Positions 14,926-22,758 are shown, counted from the first letter of the stretch. The stretch is DNA of 35,695 nucleotides from Natrialbaceae archaeon Tc-Br11_E2g8 (GCA_001564115.1 LKNG01000002.1:1-35695), one strand, 5' to 3'. The notes: a model not told the origin generated them from the sequence alone. Numbers and translations are program-made.

Positions 14926-15193
14926 CGTGGCACGTCCGCCGGAAGGCGGCGTTCCGGAGGCATAAACCGGCGGAATCGTTTTCCACCTCCACCGCCGGTT
15001 GTGCGACGGAAACTCGTGGTAAGCACGTGGTACGCCGGGGAGCAACCGCCGCAGGGAGGGCAGCTGCCGGTTACGGCGACGAAACGACGGAACGACCGTC
15101 CACGCGAGGGGTAGCAACCGACGGTCTCGAAACCGGGGCTCCGACGCCGTGTCTCGGCTCTCGAGGGGGAGCCGACGAACACCGACGACGCGA

Positions 15194-15478
15194 TCAGTGA
15201 CGGAGCGGCGAGACGCAGTTCCAGCAGTACGTAAACGCCTGGTCGGGCTCGTTTCCGGCGTGACAGTGCGGACAGCGAACGCCTTCGGCGGGGTCGACGC
15301 GCTCCTCGGGCACGGGGTGGGCGACCTCGCGGGCCGCCGGTCGCCGGGGCGTTCCGTTTCCGGGAACCGACCGCGAGCGTGCCCCGTCGTCACCGCGACG
15401 GACGTAGACGTAGTACAGTAGCAGGTGAAAGAGGGCCAGCAACACCACGTAGCCCGCGAGCCAGCCCCAGAGCTCCAT
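15194..15478 (-). CDS. Small membrane-anchored zinc-ribbon protein (DUF7577-like), 94 aa
   Basis: One N-terminal transmembrane helix (WGWLAGYVVLLALFHLLLYY, residues 4-23) is followed by a short charged linker. The C-terminal zinc ribbon has CPHC (residues 69-72) and CWNC (residues 85-88), a C-x2-C...C-x2-C rubredoxin-like knuckle. Such haloarchaeal proteins are common and mostly of unknown function; the ribbon would face the cytoplasm if the helix is a simple anchor. It is transcribed divergently from the MFS gene. Confidence 0.78.
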   Translation of the reverse strand: MELWGWLAGYVVLLALFHLLLYYVYVRRGDDGARSRSVPGNGTPRRPAAREVAHPVPEERVDPAEGVRCPHCHAGNEPDQAFTYCWNCVSPLRH

Positions 15479-15591
15479 ACCATGTGGTACGTTCTCTACC
15501 CACTTGGAGTTTCCGCGCCGAAACGGCCTTCGCTCGCCGGCATCCGAACGTTCTTGGGGCGGTTGGCCGAAGGCGAGCCATCGACGAGCAG

Positions 15592-16968
15592 ATGGACGAC
15601 GAGAGCACCGACGTCGGACACTCCGAAGGCGGTCATCCGAATCCCGAGCGGACTGGAGACGACGACCCGGATCCCGAGCGGACTGGGGGCGGCTACTCCG
15701 ACGCCGAGGTCCGGACGATCGCGCTGGCGATCGTCGCCGGCGTCTTCTTCGGCGGGATCGCCACCGGGGTGGCGTTTCCCACGTTGCCGCTTCTGGACGA
15801 CGTGCTCGTGATCGGTGCGGTCATGCTGAGTCTCATCCTCGCGGCAAACCGGATCGCCAGGCTGGTGATGAACACCCCGGCCGGGGCGATCGTCGACCGG
15901 GTCGGCGCGCGAAAGCCGATGATATTCGGGCTGTTCACGCAGGCGATCGCCCCGTTCGGCTACGTCGCCGGCCTCCACACGCCGCCGGGCGTGCTCGCGG
16001 TCGTCCCCGTCCTCGGGGAGGTCTCCTACCCCGGCGTCGTCTTCGTCCTCGCGCGGCTGGCCTGGGGGGTCGGCAGCGCGTTCGTCTTCATCGGCGCGTT
16101 CGCGACCATAACCTACGTGACCGACTCGGGCAACCGCGGTCGGTGGATCGGCTACATGCGCGGGGGCCAGTCGCTCGGGTTTCCGACCGGGCTCGTGCTC
16201 GGCGGGGTGCTCACCGACCTCGCGGGCATGGAGACCGCGTTTCTCGTCGCCGGCGTCCTCGCGCTGGTCGCCGGGACCGTCGCCTCGCTCGTCCTCCCCG
16301 ACGTCCGGACGTCGGGCGACGCCCGCTCGGCGACGATCCGGGAGATCCCCGCGATCGTCCGACGCCACCCGGCGGTGTTGCCGATCGGCTTCGGCAACTT
16401 CACCCTCCGATTCCTCTGGGGTGGGCTCGTGTTGACGACCCTGGCCAGGTACGCAGAGCGCAACGCGATGTCCGTCTCGGCGCTCGAGGCCGCCGGCGTG
16501 GCCGGCGTCGTGATGGCTCTCGGTGTCCTCACTGCGGGCGCGACGACGGTCGTCAGCGGCCGGCTCTCCGATCGGCTCGATCGTCGTGCGCTCGTGACCG
16601 TCCCCGCGTTCTGTTCGCTGACCGTCGGCTTTCTCGTGATCGCGTTCGTTCCGACCGTCCCCGCCCTCCTGGTCGCGATCCTCTGTATGGGCGCGGGCGT
16701 CGGCGCGGCGGCGCCGGTGTTGCTCGCCCTGCTCGGGGATCTCACGCCCGACGCCGAGGTCGGCCGCATGGGTGGGGTGTACAACGTCTTCGGGGATATC
16801 GGGCTCAGCCTCGGTCCGCTGGTCGCGATCCCGGCCGTCGAACTCTGGCTCGGCTACGAGTTGACCTACCTGCTCGCCGGGGGGCTCGTCGTCGCCTGCC
16901 TGTTCGTCGTCTCCCTCCCGTTGCTGGGCGCGCCCGAGGCCGAGGGGACGCCCACGAGCGCCGACTGA
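15592..16968 (+). CDS. Major facilitator superfamily transporter
   Basis: This 458-residue membrane protein shows about twelve hydrophobic helices after a 34-residue acidic N-terminal tail. The MFS motif A between helices 2 and 3 is present as GAIVDRVGARKPM, with an equivalent GRLSDRLDRRALV in the second half. The N-terminal tail contains a 30-bp direct duplication giving two PERTG segments. The ATG at 15592 (MDDESTDVGH) was chosen because upstream in-frame sequence overlaps the divergent zinc-ribbon gene region. It resembles proton-driven multidrug or sugar exporters, but the substrate is unknown. It converges on the MaoC gene 93 bp downstream. Confidence 0.9.
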   Translation: MDDESTDVGHSEGGHPNPERTGDDDPDPERTGGGYSDAEVRTIALAIVAGVFFGGIATGVAFPTLPLLDDVLVIGAVMLSLILAANRIARLVMNTPAGAIVDRVGARKPMIFGLFTQAIAPFGYVAGLHTPPGVLAVVPVLGEVSYPGVVFVLARLAWGVGSAFVFIGAFATITYVTDSGNRGRWIGYMRGGQSLGFPTGLVLGGVLTDLAGMETAFLVAGVLALVAGTVASLVLPDVRTSGDARSATIREIPAIVRRHPAVLPIGFGNFTLRFLWGGLVLTTLARYAERNAMSVSALEAAGVAGVVMALGVLTAGATTVVSGRLSDRLDRRALVTVPAFCSLTVGFLVIAFVPTVPALLVAILCMGAGVGAAAPVLLALLGDLTPDAEVGRMGGVYNVFGDIGLSLGPLVAIPAVELWLGYELTYLLAGGLVVACLFVVSLPLLGAPEAEGTPTSAD

Positions 16969-17061
16969 GCTAGTGGCCACTGTCGACTCGAGCCGGCCGA
17001 CCGCCGACACCCCGGATTGGGCCGACAGAAGTCGAGCACCGGTCGATCGCTGGCTGGTCGA

Positions 17062-17526
17062 CTACTCCCCGTCGGGCCGTTTCACCGAGAGAGCAGTCCG
17101 TTCGAACGAGCAGACCAGCGGCTCGTCGGGATCGTTCACCTTGAACGCCTCGACGCGCATCGTGACGATCCCGCGCTCGCCGTCGCTGGTCTCGCGTTTG
17201 TCCGTCACCGTCGACTGGACGCGGATCGTATCGCCGTGGAAGACGGGTTCGGGGTGTTCGACGTCGTCGTAGGCGAGGTTCGCGACGATGGTGCCGTCGG
17301 TCGTCTCCGGGATGGAGATGCCCACGGCCAGAGCCATCGTGTACAGCCCGTTGACCAGCCGCTCGCCGAACGGCGTCTCGGCTGCGAACTCGCTGTCGAG
17401 GTGTAGCGGCTGCTGGTTCATCGTCATGTCACAGAACCGCTGGTTGTCGCTCTCGCTTATCGTCCGACGCCGATCGTGTTCGATCGTCTCCCCGACGGTG
17501 AACTCCTCGTAGTACAGTCCCGGCAT
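17062..17526 (-). CDS. MaoC-like (hot-dog fold) acyl-CoA hydratase/dehydratase
   Basis: The 154-residue protein has the MaoC hydratase-2 segment MTMNQQPLHLDSEFAAETPFGERLVNG. His42 aligns with the catalytic His of R-specific enoyl-CoA hydratases. The position of the usual catalytic Asp (D-x4-H) is Asn37, which as I recall is typical of the mesaconyl-CoA hydratase-like subgroup rather than a defect. Likely reaction: reversible hydration of a (methyl-branched) enoyl-CoA. The ATG at 17526 (MPGLYYEEFTVGETIEHD) is the natural start; 24 more in-frame codons upstream come from the 26-bp tandem array and should be excluded. It follows the carboxyltransferase and acyl-CoA dehydrogenase genes on the same strand, supporting a role in branched or odd-chain acyl-CoA metabolism. 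Confidence 0.85.
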   Translation of the reverse strand: MPGLYYEEFTVGETIEHDRRRTISESDNQRFCDMTMNQQPLHLDSEFAAETPFGERLVNGLYTMALAVGISIPETTDGTIVANLAYDDVEHPEPVFHGDTIRVQSTVTDKRETSDGERGIVTMRVEAFKVNDPDEPLVCSFERTALSVKRPDGE

Positions 17527-17575
17527 GGCGGACCCTCCTCGCCCGATCTCCGTATGGGTATCGGTCCCGTATCGA

Positions 17576-17705
17576 TCCGGCTCTCGGTCGTAGAGCATCG
17601 GTCCGGCTCTCGATCCCGGAGTACCGATCCGGCTCTCGGTCGTAGAGCATCGGTCCGGCTCCCGATCCCGGAGTACCGGTCCGGCTCTCGATCCTAGAGT
17701 ATCGT
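17576..17705 (-). repeat. Five 26-bp tandem repeats overlapping the carboxyltransferase stop codon
   Basis: Units lie at 17576-17601, 17602-17627, 17628-17653, 17654-17679 and 17680-17705; each plus-strand unit begins TCCGGCTC. Units 1 and 3 are identical and units 2 and 4 differ at two bases, giving a higher-order 52-bp A-B-A-B pattern. Unit 5 contains the TAG stop (17694-17696) and last three codons of the upstream carboxyltransferase gene. The array separates it from the MaoC gene, and the MaoC frame stays open through it. Confidence 0.94.
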
Positions 17706-19520
17706 CCCGTGTTTTTTCTCCGGGAGCTCCTTCTCGACGTCCTCGTAGAACGCGAACCGTCGATCGAGCTCCTCGCGTAGCGTCGATGGGGGGACGATCT
17801 CGTCGATGACGACCTCGCTCGCCATCCGGCGGACGTCGATGTCCTCGCGGTACTCCTCGCGGAGTTCCCGCTCGCGTCTCGCCCGTTCGTCCGGATCGTC
17901 GATCTCCGCGAGGCGGTTGGCGTAGACGGCGTTGATCGCCGCCTCCGGACCCATGATCGCGATCTCGCCGGAGGGGAGTGCGATGACGCTCTCGGGATCG
18001 TAGGCCGGTCCCGACATGGCGTAGATGCCCGCCCCGTAGGCTTTCCGAACGATCACCGACAGCTTCGGCACCGTCGCGGCCGAGGTCGCGTAGATCAGCT
18101 TCTTGCCCTGCTCTAGGATCCCCGCTCGCTCGACGCCCGAGCCGGCCATGAAGCCCGGGGTGTCACAGAGGTACAGAAGCGGGATCCCGTAGGCGTCACA
18201 GGTCCAGACGAACTCGGCGGCTTTCCTCGCGGAGGCGGGGAAGATCGCCCCGGCCCGGTGAGCCGGCTGATTGGCGACGACGCCGATCGGCCGGCCGTCG
18301 ATCCGGGCGAACGCCGTGAGGATCTCCGCTCCGTACTCCGGGCGGAGTTCGAGGATCGAGCCGGCGTCGACGAGCCGCTCTATCACGTCGAACATGTCGT
18401 AGCCGCGGTTCGGCTCCCGCGGAACGACCGCGTCGATCCCCTCCGGGGACCGTTCGGGGGACCGTCCATCGGTCCGCGGGGGGTCGTCCTCACAGCTGTC
18501 GGGCAGGTAGCCGATCAGCTTCGCGACCAGCTCGCAGGCGTGCTCCTCGTCGTCGGCGATCAGGTCCGCGCTGCCGGAGTGGCGGGCGTGGACGTCCGGT
18601 CCGCCGAGATCCTCCATGGTGATCTCCTCGCCGGTGACCATCTCGACCATCCGGGGGCTCGCGATGGCCATCGCGGACATCCCCCGGACCATCACGGTGA
18701 AGTCGGCGAAGACGGGGGTGTAGGCCGCGCCGGCGATACAGGGGCCGTAGAGCACGCAGATCTGGGGCACCCGCCCGGAGAGCATCGAGTGGTTGTAGTA
18801 GTACTTCCCGATCCCCTCGCGGTTGGCGAAAAAGCCCGTCTGTCGGTCGATCCGCCCGCCCGAGGAGTCCATCAGGTAGAGGACGGGTTTGCCGGTCTTC
18901 AGCGCCCGCCGTTGCATCCGCAGGAACTTCTCGACCCCCCGGCGGGCCATCGATCCCGCCTTCACCGAGAAGTCGTTGGCCATGAAGTGAAGCTCCCGTC
19001 CTTCGAACTCCGCGGCGCCGGTGAGCAGCCCGTCGGCCGGCAGCCGCTCGTCGGCGTCGACGTTCGCGAACTTCCCATCCTCGAAGAGCACACCCACATC
19101 TCCCTCCGTGTCCGGATCGCCGAACCAGAGCTCGAGGCGGTCCCGGACGAACAGCTTCCCCTGCTCGGCGAGACGCTCCCGATACTTTTCAGGGCCACCC
19201 TGGAGGATGTCCTCGATCTCCGCCCACAGCCGCTCCTCGCGGTCGGTCGGGCCGAGCTCGTCGCCCCCCGGCGTGGACCGTCTCCCTGAGCCGTCGTCCG
19301 TTGTCGAGTCCGTTCGTCCCGGTGTCGAGACCGTCCGATCCGTTGTCGATCCCGTCCGGCCCGGTGTGGGATCGGAGACGTCCGGCGCGGACACGCTCGC
19401 GGTCGGCTCCTCGGCGTCGCCGACGTAGAGCTCGACGCGCTCGCCGACGTGTGAGGCGATCGCCCGGGCGATCGCCTCGGCCTCCTCCGTGGTCGTCGAG
19501 TCGGTGACTCGCAGCTCCAT
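17694..19520 (-). CDS. Acyl-CoA carboxylase carboxyltransferase subunit (propionyl-CoA carboxylase beta-like) with N-terminal extension
   Basis: The 608-residue protein contains the two crotonase-like halves of a biotin-dependent carboxyltransferase. The N half has KAGSMARRGVEKFLRMQRRAL, LMDSSGGRIDRQTGFF and GPCIAGAAYTPVFADF (oxyanion loop). The C half has GVVANQPAHRAGAIFP, LCDTPGFMAGSGVER and KAYGAGIYAMSGPAYDP. It transfers carboxyl from carboxybiotin to propionyl-CoA or a similar acyl-CoA. Before the canonical start of the family at about residue 95 is an extra segment: a small alpha/beta unit (residues 1-38, VTDSTTTEEAEAIARAIASH) and a Thr/Ser/Asp linker with repeated TPGRT/STTD. No biotin carboxylase/BCCP gene lies in the window. 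The start is 2 bp after the acyl-CoA dehydrogenase stop (TGACCATG), so the two are cotranscribed. Confidence 0.88.
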   Translation of the reverse strand: MELRVTDSTTTEEAEAIARAIASHVGERVELYVGDAEEPTASVSAPDVSDPTPGRTGSTTDRTVSTPGRTDSTTDDGSGRRSTPGGDELGPTDREERLWAEIEDILQGGPEKYRERLAEQGKLFVRDRLELWFGDPDTEGDVGVLFEDGKFANVDADERLPADGLLTGAAEFEGRELHFMANDFSVKAGSMARRGVEKFLRMQRRALKTGKPVLYLMDSSGGRIDRQTGFFANREGIGKYYYNHSMLSGRVPQICVLYGPCIAGAAYTPVFADFTVMVRGMSAMAIASPRMVEMVTGEEITMEDLGGPDVHARHSGSADLIADDEEHACELVAKLIGYLPDSCEDDPPRTDGRSPERSPEGIDAVVPREPNRGYDMFDVIERLVDAGSILELRPEYGAEILTAFARIDGRPIGVVANQPAHRAGAIFPASARKAAEFVWTCDAYGIPLLYLCDTPGFMAGSGVERAGILEQGKKLIYATSAATVPKLSVIVRKAYGAGIYAMSGPAYDPESVIALPSGEIAIMGPEAAINAVYANRLAEIDDPDERARRERELREEYREDIDVRRMASEVVIDEIVPPSTLREELDRRFAFYEDVEKELPEKKHGTIL

Positions 19521-19522
19521 GG

Positions 19523-20689
19523 TCAGTAGGATTTCGGGAAGCCGAGCTCCCGGGCGACGTGGTTGTACGCCATCTGCTGGGAGACGGGCGCCAGCCGGGT
19601 GAGGTTTATCTCGCGCCACCAGCGTTCGACGTCGTACTCCTCGGCGTACCCCCAGCCGCCGAACGCCTGCATCGACTGCTTTACGGCCTCGATTCCGGCC
19701 TCGACGGCGGTGGCTTTCGCGACGTTCGTCTCGTAGCCACACGCCTCGCCGCGGTCGTAGAGCCAGGCGGCTTTCTCGCGCATCAGCCGCGCGGCCTCCA
19801 TCCGGGCGTAAGCTCTGGTGATCGGGAAGGAGACGGCCTGGTGGGTACCGATCGGCGCGCCGAACACCTCCCGATCGTTCGCGTACTCGATCGCGGTGTC
19901 GGCGGCGAGCGTGCCGATTCCCGTCGCGGCCGCGGCGAACGCGATCCGTTCGGGGTTGAGCGTCGAGACCAGCGCCCACCAGCCGCCGTCCTCCTCGCCG
20001 AGCAGGTTCTCCTCGGGAATTCGGACGCCGTCTACGAACACCTCACAGGATTTCGAGTAGTTGATGCCGTGTTTCGGAATCGGCGAGACGTCGATCCCCG
20101 GACGGTCCATCTCGACGATACAGAGGCTGATGCCGTCGGTCGGTCTGTCGACCGCCTCCAGCGGGGTCGTCCGCGCCACGAGGATCATCGCGTCCGCCCG
20201 GTCGGCGAAGGTGATCCACGCCTTCTGCCCGTCGAGGACGTACTCGTCGCCGTCTCTTCTCGCCGTCGTGGCCACCGCCAGGGTGTTCGTCCCCGCCTCG
20301 GGTTCCGTGATGCCGATCGAGAAGTTCACCTCCCCGTCGGCGATGGCCGGCAGGTACCGGTCGCGCTGTTCGTCGGTGCCGTGTTCGCGGATGCCGACGG
20401 CGGCCATCCCGGCGGTGAGCACGAGATACCAGGTGCCGGCCATCCCACAGCCTTCCGCACAGAGGGTCTCCATCGCCAGCCCCATCTCCGCCATCCCCAT
20501 CCCGGCGCCGCCGTAGGCCTCGGGGACGAGCAGGCCGTGAAAGCCCGCGTCGGCGAGCTCGTTCCAGAACGCCTCGGAGAACTCCCCCTCGCGTTCTTTC
20601 TCCCGCCAGTGTTCGGGTCCGAACTCGGCGGCGACCTCCTCGGCCGTGGATCGGATCAGCGACCGTTCCTGTGTGGGTTCGAAGTTCAT
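19523..20689 (-). CDS. Acyl-CoA dehydrogenase
   Basis: The 388-residue flavoenzyme has the standard three-domain acyl-CoA dehydrogenase layout. Visible signatures are GLLVPEAYGGAGM (50s), FSIGITEPEAGTNT (123-136, FAD contact), GQKAWITFADRADAMIL, and the C-terminal QAFGGWGYAEEYDVERWWREI. It oxidises an acyl-CoA to the trans-2-enoyl-CoA with electrons going to ETF. The frequent catalytic Glu in a C-terminal E-G-T motif is absent (TRLAPVSQQ instead). Glu247 in LNPERIAF sits where isovaleryl-CoA and long-chain dehydrogenases place theirs, which suggests a branched-chain or long-chain substrate. The ATG at 20689 gives a normal N-terminus; an in-frame GTG at 20806 would add 39 unlikely residues. 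It leads an operon with the carboxyltransferase. Confidence 0.92.
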   Translation of the reverse strand: MNFEPTQERSLIRSTAEEVAAEFGPEHWREKEREGEFSEAFWNELADAGFHGLLVPEAYGGAGMGMAEMGLAMETLCAEGCGMAGTWYLVLTAGMAAVGIREHGTDEQRDRYLPAIADGEVNFSIGITEPEAGTNTLAVATTARRDGDEYVLDGQKAWITFADRADAMILVARTTPLEAVDRPTDGISLCIVEMDRPGIDVSPIPKHGINYSKSCEVFVDGVRIPEENLLGEEDGGWWALVSTLNPERIAFAAAATGIGTLAADTAIEYANDREVFGAPIGTHQAVSFPITRAYARMEAARLMREKAAWLYDRGEACGYETNVAKATAVEAGIEAVKQSMQAFGGWGYAEEYDVERWWREINLTRLAPVSQQMAYNHVARELGFPKSY

Positions 20690-20915
20690 TCGGATCCGGC
20701 GCGGATCGGGGAGCACGGCCGCGAACGCGCGTCGGCCGTGCCCGCCAGCCACCACGCCCTGGCCGGCGTCGAGATCCTCGTGGACGACGATCGCCTCGAC
20801 GCCCACGGTGACACGTGCCGTGAACGCTGTCCGACCGGTATTAACTCCTTCGGTGGGGTGTCCGACGACGTGGTCGTCACAGCCGTGTCCGGCCGCGTCG
20901 GCCGACGACGTCGGC

Positions 20916-22049
20916 TCACTCCGCGGACGGGGCGGTCCGCTGGTCGGCGGGGAACCAGGCCAGCTCGTGGTCGGCGGTGAGCGTGACCGTCACGCGCTCG
21001 TCGAGGTCGATCCGGTCCGTGTGGTTGTGCATACACTCGATCACCTCTCCGGTGTCGAGTTCGACCCGATAGAGGACCGTCGGGCCGAGGTACCGCCGGT
21101 AGACGACCCGGCCGTCGGCGCCGTCGCCGTTCGCCGGCGTGGCAGTCACGTCGTCCGGGCGGACGAGCAGGTCGATCTCGGTGCCGTCGTACGCCGGCGC
21201 GAGCCCGTCGACGAGGTCGCGGGGAACGTCTCCGAGTCGCGTCTCGACGCGGTCGCTTTTCACCCGCCCGGAGAGGAACGTCGCGTGGCCGAGGAAGCCG
21301 GCGACGAACCGGGAGGTGGGACGCTGGAAGACGCCCTCGGGAGTGTCGACCTGTTCGAGCCGACCGTCGTTCATGACGGCGACCCGATCGGAGATCGACA
21401 GCGCCTCCTCCTGGTCGTGGGTGACGGATATCGCGGTCACTCCGGCGTCTTTGATGATCCGCCGGACCTCCTCGCGCATCTCGACTCTGAGGTCGGCGTC
21501 GAGGCTCGCGAAGGGTTCATCGAGCAACAGCATCTCGGGTTCGGGGGCCAGTGACCGCGCGAGCGCGATCCGCTGTTGTTGTCCCCCGGAGAGCTCCTCG
21601 GGGGACGCGTCGGCGTGGTCGGCGAGGCCGACGAGTTCGAGCAGCTCCTCGACCCGCCGGTCGCGCTCGTCCGCCGGCAGCTCCGAGATGCCGAAGGCGA
21701 CGTTCTCGCTCGCGGTGAGGTGTGGAAAGAGGGCGAACTCCTGGAAGACGACTCCGACGTCGCGGCTCTCGGGCGGGACGAACCGGCCGTTCCCGGCGAC
21801 GGAACTTCCCCGAAGCCGGATCTCGCCCTCGTCGGGCCGTTCGAGGCCGGCGACGAGCCGAAGCGTCGTCGTCTTCCCACAGCCGGAGGGGCCGAGCAGG
21901 GTGAGAATCTCCCCGTCGAGGACCGAGAGCGAGAGCGAAGAGAGCACCCGTTCGTCGCCGAAGGACTTCCCGACGCCGTCGAGTTCGAGGACGCTCTCGA
22001 CGGTGTCGGGCTCCCGTCGCCGCGTTCCGATCGTTCGTGCGTTCGCCAT
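20916..22049 (-). CDS. ABC transporter ATP-binding protein, iron(III)/spermidine-putrescine type
   Basis: The 377-residue ATPase has Walker A GPSGCGKTT (53-61), Q-loop VVFQEFALFPHL, signature ELSGGQQQRIALARSL, Walker B MLLLDEPFASLD and switch His in SVTHDQEEAL. A C-terminal TOBE-like domain (about 265-370, VRPDDV and HNHTDRIDLDERVTV) follows. This is the FbpC/PotA subfamily that energises uptake of ferric iron, polyamines or similar substrates. A perfect iron-box-like inverted repeat next to the TATA box points to iron. No permease or binding-protein gene is adjacent, so the ATPase is expressed alone and its partners must be outside the window. The ATG at 22049 has an approximately 25-nt leader. 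Confidence 0.9.
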   Translation of the reverse strand: MANARTIGTRRREPDTVESVLELDGVGKSFGDERVLSSLSLSVLDGEILTLLGPSGCGKTTTLRLVAGLERPDEGEIRLRGSSVAGNGRFVPPESRDVGVVFQEFALFPHLTASENVAFGISELPADERDRRVEELLELVGLADHADASPEELSGGQQQRIALARSLAPEPEMLLLDEPFASLDADLRVEMREEVRRIIKDAGVTAISVTHDQEEALSISDRVAVMNDGRLEQVDTPEGVFQRPTSRFVAGFLGHATFLSGRVKSDRVETRLGDVPRDLVDGLAPAYDGTEIDLLVRPDDVTATPANGDGADGRVVYRRYLGPTVLYRVELDTGEVIECMHNHTDRIDLDERVTVTLTADHELAWFPADQRTAPSAE

Positions 22050-22079
22050 CGGATCTCCCGCCGGTGTGGCGTTCGTCCG

Positions 22080-22095
22080 TTTAGGCGAGCCTAAA
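22080..22095 (-). promoter_or_regulatory. DtxR/IdeR-like iron box overlapping the ABC ATPase promoter
   Basis: TTTAGGC-GA-GCCTAAA is a perfect inverted repeat with 7-bp arms. It matches the TTAGG-n4-CCTAA core of DtxR/IdeR-family operators. It begins 2 bp downstream of the TATA box (22098-22104) and covers the stretch between TATA and the predicted transcription start, an ideal repression position. By analogy with haloarchaeal Idr/SirR regulators, iron sufficiency should silence the ATPase gene. Confidence 0.75.
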
Positions 22096-22096
22096 A

Positions 22097-22106
22097 CATA
22101 TATAGC
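22097..22106 (-). promoter_or_regulatory. TATA box of the ABC ATPase gene
   Basis: The minus strand reads AGCTATATATGT here, one of the strongest TATA boxes in the window, about 50 nt upstream of the ATG at 22049. Confidence 0.7.
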
Positions 22107-22129
22107 TGACGGTCGCGAGCCGCCGCCAC

Positions 22130-22145
22130 GACGCCGGCCGGCGTC
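22130..22145. other. 16-bp GC palindrome between DUF5793-like and ABC genes
   Basis: GACGCCGGCCGGCGTC is a perfect palindrome 41 bp past the end of the DUF5793-like gene and upstream of the ABC promoter. It could form a termination hairpin for the former or be a protein site; nothing further distinguishes these. Confidence 0.4.
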
Positions 22146-22186
22146 GGTCCGTGGCCCGCTATGGCCCAGTCCCGACGCCAGCCGGG

Positions 22187-22657
22187 CTACAGCTCGACGC
22201 CGCTCGGGATCAGGCTGTGAGCCCGGAGAAGGTCACCCTCGTCGTCGTAGACCAGGAAGGTACCTTTCTCGTAGGTGACGACCGGTTCGCCGTCGGCGGC
22301 GATCTCGATCCGGTACCGGCCGGAGCCGTCGGTCGTCGTCTCGCCGTAGCTGCGAGCCGCACGGATAAATCGGAGGACGTCGCCCGCCTCGACGTTGAGC
22401 TCGAGGATGAAATCGCCCGTGAGCCGGTCGGTGACGCCGACGACGCCGGCGGCGTCCTCCTCCAGTGGCTCCTGAAGGCGGAGGGCGACGTCGACCTCCG
22501 TGTCCGCGAGAAGCTCGCCGTCGGGTGCGGTGAGGCGCTCGTGGAGCGTCGTCGTCGAGCCGGAGAAGTCGATCGATACCGACGGCTCCCGTGGCTCCCC
22601 GTCGGTCTCGACCCAGTCGACGTCCCTGACGTCCAGCGTGAAGTGCTCGCGCCTCAT
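22187..22657 (-). CDS. DUF5793-like conserved haloarchaeal protein, 156 aa
   Basis: The protein opens MRREHFTLDVRDVDWVETDG and closes GTFLVYDDEGDLLRAHSLIPSGVEL, which I recognise as a highly conserved haloarchaeal family (DUF5793-like). It is soluble, mostly beta with one helix (VLRFIRAARSYGE), and very acidic. No catalytic motif is visible and no function is known to me. It is divergent from the PilB-type ATPase gene. Its promoter region carries a 27-bp direct duplication (22684-22737). Confidence 0.82.
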   Translation of the reverse strand: MRREHFTLDVRDVDWVETDGEPREPSVSIDFSGSTTTLHERLTAPDGELLADTEVDVALRLQEPLEEDAAGVVGVTDRLTGDFILELNVEAGDVLRFIRAARSYGETTTDGSGRYRIEIAADGEPVVTYEKGTFLVYDDEGDLLRAHSLIPSGVEL

Positions 22658-22683
22658 TCCGTACACGCGAGTTGGTACTCGGA

Positions 22684-22737
22684 CCGTATGAACGTAACGC
22701 CCTGCCGCGGCCGTACGAACGTAACGCCCTGTCCCCC
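22684..22737 (-). repeat. 27-bp duplication at the DUF5793-like promoter
   Basis: Two copies (22684-22710 and 22711-22737) match at 20 of their first 21 bases; both contain GAACGTAACGCCCTG. On the minus strand the copy nearer the gene provides a TATA-like GTTCATACGG about 32 nt before the ATG at 22657. In the outer copy the matching position is GTTCGTACGG. Confidence 0.85.
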
Positions 22738-22752
22738 GGAACCAGCCGGCCC

Positions 22753-22758
22753 ATTTAA
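22753..22758 (+). promoter_or_regulatory. TATA box for the PilB-type ATPase gene
   Basis: ATTTAA within CCATTTAAGT would place transcription start near 22780, giving a leader of about 40 nt before the ATG at 22822. The element is nearly symmetric and could also serve the divergent DUF5793-like gene. Confidence 0.45.

Noticed and set aside
14638-15500. Motif CACGTGGTAC-like recurring near 14645, 15024 and 15484
   Set aside because: Only 10-12 bases are shared, the orientation and distance to genes vary, and chance in GC-rich DNA is not excluded.
15496-17010. 504-codon minus-strand ORF across the MFS gene
   Set aside because: It is a highly charged shadow of a clear 12-helix transporter gene on the plus strand.
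17527-17598. 24-residue N-terminal extension of the MaoC protein
   Set aside because: It is encoded partly by the 26-bp tandem array (repeated LYDREPDRY peptide), and the MPGLYYEEF start fits the family.
17576-17705. Iterons of a replication origin or partition site
   Set aside because: Arrays at different loci have unrelated sequences, there is no orc1/cdc6 or parA-like gene, and no AT-rich unwinding element adjoins them.
20690-20806. GTG start adding 39 residues to acyl-CoA dehydrogenase
   Set aside because: The ATG at 20689 gives the standard N-terminus. The extension has no counterpart in the family, though a TATA-like sequence near 20842 means the region is probably the 5' leader.
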